64,000 bases of DNA, from the NCBI GenBank assembly GCA_948567375.1, contig OX419755.1, forward strand, positions 64,112,944 to 64,176,943, given 5' to 3'. Both the position numbers and the translations under genes were made by a program. This stretch comes from Lunularia cruciata. Taxonomy: Eukaryota; Streptophyta; Marchantiopsida; Lunulariales; Lunulariaceae. Positions within the stretch are counted from its first letter, which is position 1; each line of letters starts with the position of its first letter. The notes beneath the pieces are model-generated. The model made no database searches. It was not told the origin of the DNA and saw nothing but the letters and a program-made list of their open reading frames with translations. This document shows, piece after piece, positions 44,311 through 55,951 of this stretch.

Positions 44311-46000
44311 CTAGGGAAGTCTAACCTGTCTCCCAACCTCTCCTCTTTGTGGGTCCAACTCCATTGATGCTCCTCTAGGCTCTGGAGCACGTACTACACT
44401 CCTAGTCACTGCTGTAGATGCATCCACCTGTGCTACTCTGCACATGAAATCCAAAGCATCTCTATCACCAGTATATGAGGTGGAAGCCTCAACACTTGAA
44501 TCTGATCTCCTTTGAGCAATAACCATACTAGCCAATCTCTGCTCCAACTACTCAATCTGAGTAGCCATAGCTGTATCAAAAGTAAGGGTAGGTACTGCAC
44601 TCCTATTAGGTATAGATCCTCTACCACCACCTCATCCTCCATGAATTGGAGCTCCTCTACTGCCTGCCATAGCAGCCCTACCACTTCGTAACTCTGGGTG
44701 TAGGTCAAAACACTGGTCACTAGTGTGACCAAATCTGTGGCAGTGCTCACACTGCCTCTGTGCTGGCTGTGATGCACCCAAGGTATCAGGTCCACTACCT
44801 TGAGTACACTCTCTCCGATGGTGAGGTCCACCACAACAAGCAACACCACCACTCACTGACTGTTGCTGACCCAAAAATGAAAGTAAGGGTCTAACTCCAC
44901 TAGGCCTTCCATTTACTCCATAGGATTTGGGTTGTCCACCCTATCCTCAAAAACCAACTGGGCATGGTTCACTCTACTGCACTCTAGAAGAAGTCACAGC
45001 CGTGGATGAGGTCTCCCTACCAAATCCAGATGTCACCATCCTCTCCTCCACCATATTGTGCTCAATATGCTCAGCCAAACCAAAGACCATTGCCAAAGTA
45101 GGCGAAGTAGCCTATAACAATGTAGCATCACAAACTCTATGTCGCAACTCCTTGTCTAGTATCCCATACCAAAACTAGACTGCCTAGGCCTCAATAACTC
45201 CCTGAGTGAAACTGATCAACCGCCTCATGCAAGTATATGCCTCGTGTAGGCTCTCTCCAGCCTTCCATTGGAACTCTTGCAAGCTCCTTAGCTTGTCAGT
45301 CCGCACTCCCTGGTAGTTCTACCTCAAACACAAGAAGAACTCCACCATGGGGTTAAACTCCGGTACCACACCACTTCTTGTAGCGGTACCTCCACTCGTA
45401 GTAGCACTATCTCCAACTAGTGCACCTCCACTAGCTCCACTAACTCTACTCAAGCTAGAACTCGTAGGTACAGCCGATCTATTCCTGGCCACCGAGCCTG
45501 AAGTGATGGAGACATAGTGTGGAGACCAATACTGTCTCCATAACTCAATCTCCTCCAAATGAGCTCTCCTGAACTCATGGTAGTCATCCATCGGTGGACC
45601 CTCTAGATGCTAAAACAACCCCTTCCATGCCATGAAAGGTGTGAACAAAGTTGGGTTCTGCATCTGCTATAGATCACACCAACTATTGAACTCTTGGATG
45701 AAGTCATCCAACTCAATGGTACCCAATATACTAGAGTAACGCCTAGGGCCTTTGGAGGCTCCATAAATCTTGTCCATGTCCCACAACAACGGTGCGGACA
45801 CACCAAGTGCACTCTCAATTGAATCAGCTCCTGTGTCGAACTCTAACTCAGAGTCAATCTCCTCCCTCACTAGGACCTCAGATACAGGCTGATACCAAGC
45901 ACCACTCATAGTAAACCCACTGCATACTGCAAGGCTAACTCCTCTGGAATCCCCAAAGAACTCTATCGTGACCAAGTAACCGCAACATCAAACCAGAACC
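44311..46000 (-). pseudogene. Element C copy 3: gag with two zinc knuckles
   Basis: Minus-strand pieces in order: DFIQEFNSWCDL near 45690, MDDYHEFRRAHLEEIELWRQYWSPHY near 45590, the retrotransposon-gag helix region FNPMVEFF...LQEFQWKAGESLHEAYTCMRRLISFTQGV (about 45350-45190), two CCHC-type knuckles CCGGPHHRREC and CEHCHRFGHTSDQC (about 44835-44715), and QRLASMVIAQRRSD. Of about twelve internal stops that I read in this stretch, ten are TAG, two TGA and none TAA. The same stretch recurs at 37.2 kb (+) and 61-63 kb (-). Confidence 0.85.
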
Positions 46001-46390
46001 ACCAACTGCAATTTCAAGTTGCAACCGCAAGTACCCCACCAAGTGCCAACACCAACTAAGCACCACCCACTAATGTAACTCTAACCGAGATAACTACACT
46101 AGGGGAAAGGGCAACCTATAACCTACCATCATAACACGCACTCTCACGGTCTGTAGGTAATCATTTCCTGCCTCACCGGAGAGAAACAAAGGTAGTCTGA
46201 CTAGTCATCACTCTAGCTTCACTACCGAGAGCACACTAGAGCACCAACGCTCAAAAGTCAGGGCACCTCACACAAACGTGGTGCACAAACAGGAAGTAGA
46301 GAATGGAGGGGTTCCAATCACAAGAAATCTAAACAAAAACCCTCCATCTCATAACACAACACGGGATTGACTATGCCACCATTTGGCATT

Positions 46391-47795
46391 TGACATAAGA
46401 GAAGTTCGTATCTAAGTCCTAAGCTACCAAGATCACCAAGAATGGGATCAAACTTCCTCTCCTAGCCAAAGCTACATGTGTATAGATAACAGTGGCACAA
46501 TCACTATGACAAGAAGTGAGGGTGGACCAGTTGGCTAGGGCACCAGTCTAGGAACAAGAGATCGAGGGGTCAAACTCTGTTGCATGCAATCTAGCAGGAA
46601 AGGCAAATTTTGCCAACCAATGACCAAGATGTACTCTAAACTAGCTAGCCTCAGAGTAGATCTAGCTAGCTAGCCCTAGTAGATCTAGCTAGCCTCAGAG
46701 TAGATCTAGCTAGCTAGATCCACGCCAACAACCTGGCCCTTTTAGGCCCACATGCCTCTCATAGCCCACATGCCACCCTATGCCTCAAAGCCTCTAAATG
46801 GCAAAATGAGGCCTTTCTTCTTGCCACTTTGAACCTCCTCCAAAATTGGTGAAACTTCTCCAAATCTACAAAATTCCTCTAAACTAGCAAAACTCCTCCA
46901 AATCTGGCCAAATCTAACATAAAATCCAGCCAAAATTTGACATAAACCCTAAAGTTGGTTGTCCACCAAATCCCCTACTAACTCTCCACTTGAGCCAAAT
47001 TGACAACACAGGTTTCCCAAATCACAAATTCATGAGAATAGCTTCCTAACTCCACTTTCAATTTGACTTTCTGAGCCCAACTCATAGCAAATTGGTCCTG
47101 CCGTCACCTCCTAAGCTCAAAATCACAACCACTGCTCAAAATTTGCTCCTTCTTTGCTCAAAATTTGGCAAGTACTTCTGCACACCGTCTGCCTAATTGC
47201 CAAATCTGCATCAATTGAACAAGCTTCTGCACACTAGGGAAACACTGGACTTGAATTGAGCTACCAACGATCCACCAAGCTTGGAGATACCACCAACACT
47301 CAAAGTTCATGCACCCAATTTCCCCTTGACTACACTTCTCTGATGTAATCAGATTGTTTACCACTCTTAACGCAACTCAACTTAGATCAGTACTTGATCT
47401 GTCACTCTATAAACTACCAACAACTGGGCACTGATTATAGTCAAGCCACACCCACTCCAATATAGAGAATCTAGGTGATGCTCGCCGGCCTCTGTCCACC
47501 ATAGCCAAGAACTCAAAGGCTCAACATCAAAGAAGTGAACTCTTTGGAGTTGCATTTCAAAAGTATACCCCCTGGACTCGAGCTAGGTATGAACCCTAAT
47601 GGTCCCGCTGATGGCACACTAGACGGTGCAAACGGTGCAAAGTGACAATAGGCCCTACCGTGAAGTCAGTACTCCAAACATAAAATCTGACTGTCAAAAA
47701 GTAGTCTTTGAGAAACTGTTGAAATAACTCTAACTACTATCACTAGAACTCTAGTGTCCGAGCAATCTAGATGCAACACTACAAATGACGTGACA
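46391..47795 (-). repeat. LTR of element C copy 3 (about 1405 bp)
   Basis: The plus strand begins TGACATAAG and ends GACGTGACA, i.e. TGTCA...TGTCA on the element strand. The same outer end (ATGGCATGACA) occurs at 63930. The inner end is set by the matching TTTGGCATTTGACATAA in both copies; a candidate primer site TGGTGGCATAG follows after nine bases but I cannot name its tRNA. A CTAGCTAG-rich tandem repeat lies at 46641-46720. Confidence 0.78.
46641..46720 (+). repeat. 44-bp-period tandem repeat in LTR C
   Basis: CTAGCTAGCCTCAGAGTAG, followed by ATCTAGCTAGCTAG, occurs at 46641 and again at 46685. Several CTAG palindromes. Not present in the shorter LTR at 63254-63930, which has a deletion here. 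Confidence 0.85.
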
Positions 47796-48319
47796 TCCAA
47801 TACCTATGAGAGGGAGGAGGCAATGGGTTTTTGTACCAATATTACCACTATTACAATAGTGTTAGGGGCATCCAAGTATCAAGTGTTAGATTAGGCTATG
47901 GATATGAATTTTTTGACTTGGATTGTGAGCCTTGGATTAGAAGAGCAATATAGGATGTGCTTGATAGGCATTACCACTTGGACACTTGTGAGCTCTATGC
48001 TTGAGATGATTTAGGCACATGTTGGGAGTGATGGACCAAGTGGGTAGGTTATTCTTGGAACAAAACTAGTGGCTACTAGTGAGAGTGGTCAATCTAAGTG
48101 AGAGTGGTCTACTTGGGATACAACTAGAGGACGTCTAGAGCTTGCAACCAAAGTAGAGGGAGTTCTCCAAATTGAGGTTGAGGACTCTAGTGGTTGGGGT
48201 AACGATATTATCACCAAGGGCCTTGTGTAGGAGCAAGTTAGTATTCTTCCACTCCTACATCAATTATAGAGGATACTTGAGAGATTTTGGACCCAAGCTT
48301 ACAAGAGGAGAAAGACAAA

Positions 48320-49720
48320 GAGTTTGGAGATTCTTGAGTAGCTACATGAGTTGTTTTGCCTTCAATATGAAAGATTAGGGTGTTCTAAAAGGACATGGTA
48401 TTCAAATTGAGCTTACTAATGAGACACTAGTTTTTTTTATGTCCTTACAAATATAGTGATATGGCAAGAGCATTGATTCAGAGCTAGATTAGAGACCTTT
48501 TTGAGGCTAGTTTGGTAGAGATTTCACATGTAGAGTATGCTTTAGCTACAATGATTTGAGCCAAGAAGGATCTGCATGGCAACTACATAAATAGGTAGAT
48601 GTGTGGAGATTACCATCTTATCAATTGATAGACTAGGGCTGATTGGTATGCCATGCCTACATTGGAGGAGATCTTTGATGCAATTGGGCATGCGAAGATC
48701 TTCAATACTTTAGAACTTCAAGTATGATATCATCAATTGTCAATCAAGGAGGAGGACAAGTCCAAGTTAAGATTTTGGGCTAGTGATCCTCATGGAAAGG
48801 ATGTATTATATTAGTGGAGGTTCTTACTATTTGGGTTAAAGAATGTTCTTGCAAACTCTTAGAGAATCATGGACATGATAATATTAGGATTGGATTTTGC
48901 TAAGTGCCATATTGATAACATTTTGGTCTATAATAGTACTATGGAGGAGCATGATAGATATTTGTTGGAGGTGTTTTAGAGGTTGAGATCTCATGGACTC
49001 AAATTGCATCCTTGGAATGTAGGTTCTTCCACAAGTAGGTTGGGTATTTGGGTCACACTATCACACTATCTAGGACTTGATGTTCAACAAACCAAGGTGG
49101 AGGCTTTTGCATGTTTTCTTTGGCCCATGGATGTGAGAAAAATGTGAGCATTCCCTTGGGTTAGAAAAATTCTATCACCAATATGTTAGAGGATTTAGTG
49201 CCATTACCAAGGCCTTTGACAAATCTTACCAAGCTTACATAAGAGTGGTGTTGGAGAGATGAGCAAGAGAGAACTTTTTTAGAGCTCAAGGAGAGGTTGA
49301 TATCTGCCCCTATTCTTAGGAGACCGATCAAAGGATGAACATTCCAAGTTTATACTGATTGCAATTTATTGGAGCTTGGAGCAATGTTCACCCTTCAAGA
49401 TGATGAGGGGAAAGAGTTTGTGGTGGCATATGCTAGTTGATCTAAAAATTCAATTTAGGAAACTATAGTTCATATGAGAGAGAGTGCTTGGCAACAACAT
49501 GGGTAGTAGCACATTTTTGATATTACCTATTTGGTAACCTCTTCATTCTCATCATTGATCATCAATCATTGAAGTAGTTGATGGAGTACAACAAGCTTTC
49601 AAGGAAGCATGCATGATTCACTCTGATTTCATAAGAGTATGATTTCATGGTTATTCACAATCCTAGAGTGGTGAACCATGATGTAGATGGGTTGAGTAGA
49701 AACCCATGTCCCAATAAGTA
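48320..49720 (+). pseudogene. Element C copy 4: RT and RNase H
   Basis: Broken frames show FNTLELQ..YHQLSIKEEDKSK, ASDPHGKDVLY, LLFGLKNV, the active site as HIDNILVYNS (Asp to Asn, near 48906-48935), AITKAF, FQVYTDCNLLELGAMFTLQDDEGKE and RNase H LIIDHQSLK near 49551. The substitution in the catalytic box alone would kill RT activity. Confidence 0.82.
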
Positions 49721-50139
49721 GGATAAGATCTAAGCATGTTGGCATGGTGAGATAGATGAGGAGATGGTGCCAAGTTGGCATGCATCTATCTTTCGATGCA
49801 TGTTTTTTGAGGCCTTGGTGTTATCTCTCTTAGCACATATAGGAGGAGTTATTGATGTCATAGATCAAAAAGAGGGAGATATTGGTATAGGTCAATAAGA
49901 CATTCATGATGATGTCTTAGTGATGGATTATCTTTGATTTGGTGTTATGGGTGGCACAATTGGTGCCAAGGAGAAAGACCATGTTATTCACTAAGACATG
50001 TGGTTTAGATTGGAGTGCAAACACCTTCTTTATGTATGGGAAAATGTTAGAGTGTGAGTATTGCCACTTCCATCTAAGAGACCATAGTTGGTACATCATG
50101 CTCATGGGGAGCTAGGACGTTTTGGTGTAAAGCATTATT

Positions 50140-52353
50140 GTACTTTGCCTTTCTCCATAGTTAAGCACCTTGTGTGAAAAACACAGAAGGTGCTTAACTA
50201 TGGAGCTTATGGATCAAAGATTATATGTAAATCTGTCACTACTAGTTTGAGCATGTGTGTTATCCAACCATCGGGACCCTCCACTCTTGTTTCTAGTATT
50301 CTTTCTATCAGGTAGGGGATTAATGGCAACCTAAATTGTCATCATTACACATACTCTTGGTCTGATGGTCATCACTTTTAGCATTACCAAGGAGAAATTC
50401 ACAATAATCCTAAAAGGAAAGAACCTAATTGCAATGCCCATACACCAATCCAAGCCAATTGAGTATACAAACAAGTATGCAAGTACAAAGAGGACCCATC
50501 CACAAGAACAACACTCCCTACTTTTTGGCAAAAATTAGCTTCATAGCCTTTGCCTTGTCCTCAAGCTGATTTCAATCTATACTCAAAGTTTATTCCAATT
50601 TGTAGTCCAACTTTCAATCCAATCTCTACTCCAAGTGGGGAAATTCTATGCCTTTTTGAATAGGGAAAGATTTATGCAACTTAGATGCAACTAAAATTTT
50701 TGTGTTCCTCTAATTCAAATGATCTAAAATTCAATGAAAATTTTGTGAGATAAGCTTTCCAATGGTATGAAGCAAGCCACAATCTAACCACTATAGTTTC
50801 CTAGAGATCTCAAACTTGACCAATTTTTTTGGGTAGTTTCCACCCTAATTTTGAAATCCCTAATTAAGGGTTTGCTCCTATTTTTGGCAACTTTCCCCAT
50901 ATTTCTGGATGACAAGTACACATAATCCTCACAATTATTCTAACAACCAAAATCTTCAATCACAGTCACAAAAATGGGAGAATTGACATTTAATCATGAT
51001 TGAGAATAGAAATGCTCTATCGAGCTTATGAGAATAGAACTTGTTGCATTAGCTCTCACTTTCCATGAAGCCAAATCCAACTTAATTTTCATAGAAGCTT
51101 GTCATGCCCTTGTTTAAACCCCTACAAAGTTTGATAGTCTAATCCAACTCCAATCCCTAGATATGGATCAATACTTGAGCTAGGCTTAGTTGTGAGCTCT
51201 ATAAACCCAAGTATACTTGATCCAAGACCTTGAATTCTCTATTTTACGAATTCACGTAAGATATTTATATAGAGGTGCAAGACGTGAACACCAACAGTTC
51301 TAGAAATTTTCATAAGCTGATTCAAATCATAACTTGAGGAGTGACCAAAACTCCAAACTTGATCATCATCTCATCTCCAACACCTTACTTTCCAAATCTC
51401 CAATTTCAATCAACCAAATTTGAGTTGAGATCTAAGATTTAAGATCTAAAACTAGATTTCTTGCACTTAATAGTATAAAAACTTTGTCTACTCTCCAACC
51501 CCATTGAAAAATCATGAAAATGTGTTCCAAAGCTCTCTAAATTGTCCAATTTGTGCACCTTAGTATATATTCTACCCCCTTGATTCAATTGATTATCTCT
51601 CCCTAAGTATTTGCTCAATTTTTTTTCTCTCTAAATCATAGCATGTTAGTTCATTTCTCCAACCATAGTCTCCTCTACCTAGTTCCCTCCCCTCTCTCCT
51701 TTTATGGTAAAAAAACTCCAAAATTTTCTTCTTGGGACCCAGTCATTTGTGTTTTTATCATTTAGTTGTTTCTCTTTTTGCCAAATGGACACCATAACTC
51801 CAAATTCAAGCCATTGAACAAGATTAAGTCTTTCTCCATCTATAAGAGCACAAAGATTGTCAAGTCTTCAACTTGTTTATAAGTAAGCATAAGAAGACAA
51901 GTAGATCCAAGGTTCCTGTCATTGACTCCATGAATGCAGCCCCAAATTGCACTACAATCCAACCCGGAAGTTCATCATGGTGTAGAATTTGAAGGGAGTG
52001 GCATTTTGGGAAGATGAGATTTCTCCTACTCAAATACTTCCTCTAATGCTTTAGCTCCCATGCTTTGCTACAACTTTTACTGCCTAGGTCCTCCTCTTTC
52101 TCAAGTCTCCTAAAACTAAAACACACTCCTTACCCTCTACTAGACTCTACCACATATATGCATAAGAGTTCTCAAAGAGGACAAGACCATAATTCCTATG
52201 GCAAAATCATAAACATTTATGTAGATTTCTCATATGGCAATAGCTCAATTGTGGGATATATTTAATAATTGGAGATAAACCAAACTAAATGTTTTTTTCA
52301 CTAGTTATGCAAACCATAAGAAGATAACATAAATATAGCTTATTCCAAAATCA
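50140..52353 (-). repeat. Probable 2.2-kb solo LTR inside the integrase of copy 4
   Basis: Integrase homology stops at 50139 and resumes at 52354. The unit runs (T)GTACTTTGCC...TTCCAAAATCA and is flanked by TTATT (50135-50139 and 52354-52358), with one T probably lost at the left. Ends read TG...CA on either strand. Inside, the AT-rich text with GAGCTCTATAAACC near 51200 loosely resembles LTR C inverted. I infer a solo LTR of a related, unrecognised family. Confidence 0.6.
50153..50205. repeat. 19-bp perfect hairpin at the end of the 2.2-kb unit
   Basis: CTCCATAGTTAAGCACCTT at 50153-50171 and its exact complement at 50187-50205, with an inner GTGT/ACAC pair. It begins 13 bases from the left end of the inserted unit. 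Confidence 0.85.
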
Positions 52354-52439
52354 TTATTTGTGGTAAAATATGCAGACTAATGCATAACAACTTTTTGCTA
52401 GATGGATGGTATGTGATTGAGTTAGAGTATTATTTAATA

Positions 52440-53376
52440 CTCCTATGCCATAGTTACACCCATTACCTATCATGGGACTAGGTTACAATTGGAGTTTGGA
52501 TTTTGTTAGACCTGTACCCTTGACTATGAGTCATCATAGATATGTTTTGGTTATGGTGGAGCACTTCTCCAAATGGATTGAGTTTGTGGCACTTCTTGAC
52601 AAGTCCAATGAAGGTACATCTTACTTGCTCTTAGTCATTTTGTTGCACACGTTGAGGTTTTGATTGATTAAGGTATAGAGTTCTTGGGGGAGTTTCAAGT
52701 CTTGTGTGACAAGACTTTGATTGATCATTATATTATCTTTGAGATCACCTTAAGGCTATGACTTGGCAGAGAGAGTGGTTTAGATGATGAGAGAGTATTG
52801 CATAAGTATGGTTTGTAAAGAGTCCACTTGGGAAATTGGGATCTCTAGTTACCTTAATTGGCCATGGGCTACTGGTTCAGCTAACAAGCCTCCTTAGCAT
52901 CCTTCTCTCCTTACTTTCTACTCTATGGACAAGATCTAGATTTAAATGCAACCATTCATCATGATGCTACTAGAGTTTTGGACTTGGATGATCCAAATGT
53001 ATGGATGAGTGCATGTTCTCAATGGATAGAGATCTTTGGAGAGTGATGTTGATGGCCTTTGATAACTTAGTATTCCTCAACATAAGGATACCTTATGCTA
53101 TGCTACTATTCAAGGAGGAGGCTGTAGACCCTTGATCCATTGATTTCATCCAAGTGACTCTATATATCTATCGTAGACTACATTGACAACACTTGGTGTT
53201 ACTACAAGCTGCACTATCTTGAGGATACATGAGGTTTTGCCTTCTGAAATCCTTGTGTTGGAAGGATGTTATGTTGTTGTTTGGAAGGATCATTTGCATA
53301 ATTTGTGCCATACCACCTCCCCATCATTGATGGCACTATGGACCCAAGCTTAGCACTTTTACATGTTGGCTTGAGG
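52440..53376 (+). pseudogene. Element C copy 4: integrase core
   Basis: YRW-like start then LDFVRPVPLTMSHHRYVLVMVEHFSKWIEFVALLDKSNEGTS shown in pieces: first catalytic Asp in SLDFV near 52500; second near 52670 (IKV-EFLGEFQVLCDKTLIDH, Asp decayed); later SPYFLLYGQDLDL near 52908 and LPSEILVLEGCYVVVWKDH near 53240-53295. Copy 3 confirms the family but ends before this part. Several stops and frame changes. Confidence 0.8.
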
Positions 53377-53502
53377 TGTATTTTGTGTGACTTTTTTGGT
53401 GGAGTTGCCACTATGTTAGTGTGTAATAGTTGTTTGAGAGGATGGCATATGACATGTTTGACTCCTCTCCTCACGAAGAGGTTATGTCCTAGATGTACTT
53501 GA
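53377..53502 (+). pseudogene. Element C copy 4: PHD-type zinc finger at the Pol C-terminus
   Basis: The frame 53305-53502 holds C-I-L-C, eleven residues, C-N-S-C, four residues, H-M-T-C, nine residues, C-P-R-C, stop. This is the Cys4-His-Cys3 pattern of a PHD finger, with the typical Gly-Trp-His before the zinc ligand and the LTP spacing, though the last loop is short. PHD fingers usually bind histone H3 tails (established). Here the finger follows integrase, the place where chromoviruses carry a chromodomain, so a role in choosing integration sites is inferred. A frameshift near 53305 separates it from integrase. Confidence 0.83.
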
Positions 53503-53670
53503 CTTATAGCTAGTTCACCCTTTTTATGGTATAGATTGCAATAAAGCAACTAATGATGAAGCTCAATAGCACTCTACCTCTTGATCTTTGCCCACCATAT
53601 GGCATATCATATACTTGGAATAGACAACTATTTGGGTTTAGAGGGACCTTACCACTAGCTAGGGAGGAAT

Positions 53671-54218
53671 TGTGGCAGTTTAGAGTTCATGTATGACTTA
53701 TGTGTGAGTTGTGCTTCTATAGTATATGATTTTGACCAAAATATATGTTGTTTAGTGATGTATGTATGCATGACAATTATCATGATATTTGTAGTGCCAA
53801 AGCTAGTTTTTTCAAATATTGGAGTAGTAACGTTGGTAGTCATAGTTATTTTAGTAGCTATTCATGGACTATTTATTGGTGGTAATATTTCATGATATGG
53901 CTATAGATCACATGGTGGGACCCGCTATTACTTGCACCATTGGATGTGCCGTCATTTGTGCCAATAAGGCTAGAGACTTAGGTCAAGCAAAGGGGTATAC
54001 TTTTGAAGTGCAACTCTGTAGAACTCACTTCTTTGAGGTTGAGCCTTTGAGTTCCTATCTATGGTAGACATAGCCCAGTCAGCATCATCTAGAGTCTCTT
54101 AGCTAGAGTAGATATTGCTTGACTGTCATTAGTGCCCAATTGTTGGTAGTTTTTTGAGTGAAGGATCAATTGTAGATCCAAGTTGAGTGTGATTTGAATG
54201 GAAGAATGAATTGATTAT
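53671..54218 (+). repeat. 3' LTR of element C copy 4, truncated
   Basis: Starts TGTGGCAGTTTAGAG after a purine tract. GGTATACTTTTGAAGTGCAACTC...GAGCCTTTGAGTTC at about 53995-54055 matches LTR C of copy 3 inverted (47570-47500). It stops where the direct repeat at 54219 begins. Confidence 0.7.
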
Positions 54219-55560
54219 TGTGACACTTTAGAGTTCATGTATGACTTATGTGTGAGTTGTGCTTCTATAGTGTATGATGTTGAGAGTGATGGATGTTGTA
54301 TAGCAATGTCTATAGGCATGATAATGATGATGGAAGAATAAAGGAAATTCCTCTTTCCAAATTGAAGAAATCATCAACAAACACAACCACAAACTTTGTT
54401 AAAGTTCCTTGTTTTGAGCCAAAGCAAGGGTCCAAGAAGCCATTTAGCATTCTTGAACTTATCCTAGGTGTTGATGACAACAAGGTTGGGTTGTCCCAAC
54501 AAATGGTTGTTGAGCAAGAATTTAGTTTGGATAAAGAATCACCCATAGTGGTAGTGGACCTCAAGACAAAGGTGGAAGAGTACATGGGAGGAAAACTATG
54601 TGATGGGAATAATGTAGAGGAGGTTGATGATATAGTCACAACACACAAAGAGAAGGAGAAAGATCATCAAGGCCAACCTTTGGATCAATGGTCATCAAAC
54701 AAAGAGTATACAAAGAACATAAGCACAACGGAAGACATCTTATGATATATGAAATGAAAAAGCAACTCTCTCTTATGGCTAATGGTAGTATAAATTGTCA
54801 ACATGGTTATTTCAATGATGGATGCCTTAGAAGAATTCATGTTGTTCTCCCATAGAACTACATCCTAGTATTAACAACCCAAAAACAATTTTATAACACC
54901 TGAATAAGCTTGCCCCAATGATGGAAAAATATAAGGGCCTACATCATAGTGAGCTCAACCAGGTCAAGCAAGAGCTTAGAAAGGAAGTGAAATATTGCAA
55001 AAAGAAAGACTGTATGCTAGGCATATTTCAAAAGGAAGAATTGGCATGACAAGAACAACAAAAGGAAGTCCTACAAGTCCTATAAGTAGATGTTACTACC
55101 CCCAATGATAAAGTCTTTGAATTACAATCCCAACATAAAGACCAAATATGACTACATGACCAAGAGGTGACAACACTACATAAAAAAGCTAGAAGAGGCC
55201 AACAAAAACACCTCCATTGTATAATCCTCCTAAAAGATAATGAAGGAGATTATGGACCTTTGTATCCAGGAACTTAGATAGACTACAACTAGTCGTGAGT
55301 ATTGTAAAGTAATACAAGAATGTAAGATTAAGTAGATTTATTCATGTCTCTTATGAAGTCGTGCCTTTTGGGAAGGGTAGAACGTTGCTTCACAATCATA
55401 GGCAACAAGGTGAATGGACCTTTGGAGGTCTTGCTCCTTTGTTGTATGCACATTTTAGGACATTGCTTGTACGAATCCTAGTAAATTTGATCTTGTATGA
55501 CCCCAAACCTTATGATTGTAAACCGGGATCTCATGACATATGTCTATCTTAATAAGATTA
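54219..55560 (+). other. Unidentified coding-like relic after a repeated LTR head
   Basis: 54219-54335 repeats the first about 120 bp of the LTR at 53671. Then an open frame 54293-54745 (Lys/Glu/Asp-rich, no Cys motif, KVPCFEPKQGSKKPFSILELILGVDD) is followed by broken frames with coiled-coil character (HSELNQVKQELRKEVKYCKKK near 54950, TTSREYCKVIQ near 55290). It may be the body of a non-autonomous element or a captured host gene. I do not recognise it. Confidence 0.4.
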
Positions 55561-55883
55561 GTCTGGAATCTAGTTCTGCCAAAGACAAAGGTAAGGGAAT
55601 TCTTAGGAGAAGTGAACATTATGAATGAACCATCACATTCAAGAATCCTTTAGATTAAATCTACAATGAACATGATTACTTGTGATTTTATCCTATCATA
55701 ATGCACTAGAGGTGGTAATATTGCACTCTTTTAGGAATGACTTGTCTTAAGAGGTTAAATACACAACAATAGAATATCATCTTTATGACACTTTATCTCA
55801 TCTTTAGTCATCTCCAATTTGTATTCTCAAGGGACTAATTGGTTCTTGGCACATTATTACAAATTTGAATAACACATTTTTGT

Positions 55884-55886
<3 letters not shown>

Positions 55887-55949
<63 letters not shown>

Positions 55950-55951
55950 AT
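55887..55951. repeat. Compound (AG)n(AT)n microsatellite
   Basis: AG units run 55887-55917 and pass directly into AT units to about 55950, with one G interruption at 55935. The surrounding 55560-56800 is AT-rich, with no gene seen. Confidence 0.95.

Larger units (their letters stand above)
39488..47795 (-). mobile_element. Element C copy 3 (-): most complete copy
   Basis: Read on the minus strand: LTR 47795-46391, gag, protease, DNA methyltransferase, RT, RNase H and integrase, ending at 39488 inside the integrase core. The PHD finger and 3' LTR are cut off by an abrupt junction with copy 2. Its LTR edge at 47795 abuts motif X of copy 4's methyltransferase, so it seems to have inserted into another element C. 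GC is higher and the frames longer than in copies 1, 2 and 4, so it decayed least. Confidence 0.88.
47796..54218 (+). mobile_element. Element C copy 4 (+): DNMT tail to PHD and 3' LTR
   Basis: Plus-strand piece beginning inside methyltransferase motif X (GGGNGF, then QVLD..AMDMNFLTWIVS at 47796-47950). It continues with RT, RNase H, integrase, PHD finger, a purine tract (53661-53670) and an LTR start at 53671. A 2.2-kb repeat unit interrupts it at 50140-52353. It supplies the 3' end of the family that copy 3 lacks. It is heavily decayed and AT-enriched. Confidence 0.82.

Noticed and set aside
46641-46720. Short spaced repeats as a CRISPR-like array
   Set aside because: Only two units, palindromic CTAG content, inside an LTR of a plant nuclear genome; an ordinary tandem repeat.
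52440-53376. Chromodomain at the end of element C
   Set aside because: No EYEVE..ILxxR or VKWKG block is present; the C-terminal module is the Cys-His zinc finger instead.
54293-54745. Host gene exon
   Set aside because: It sits directly behind an LTR fragment, is flanked by decayed frames and has no splice context; kept as an unidentified relic.
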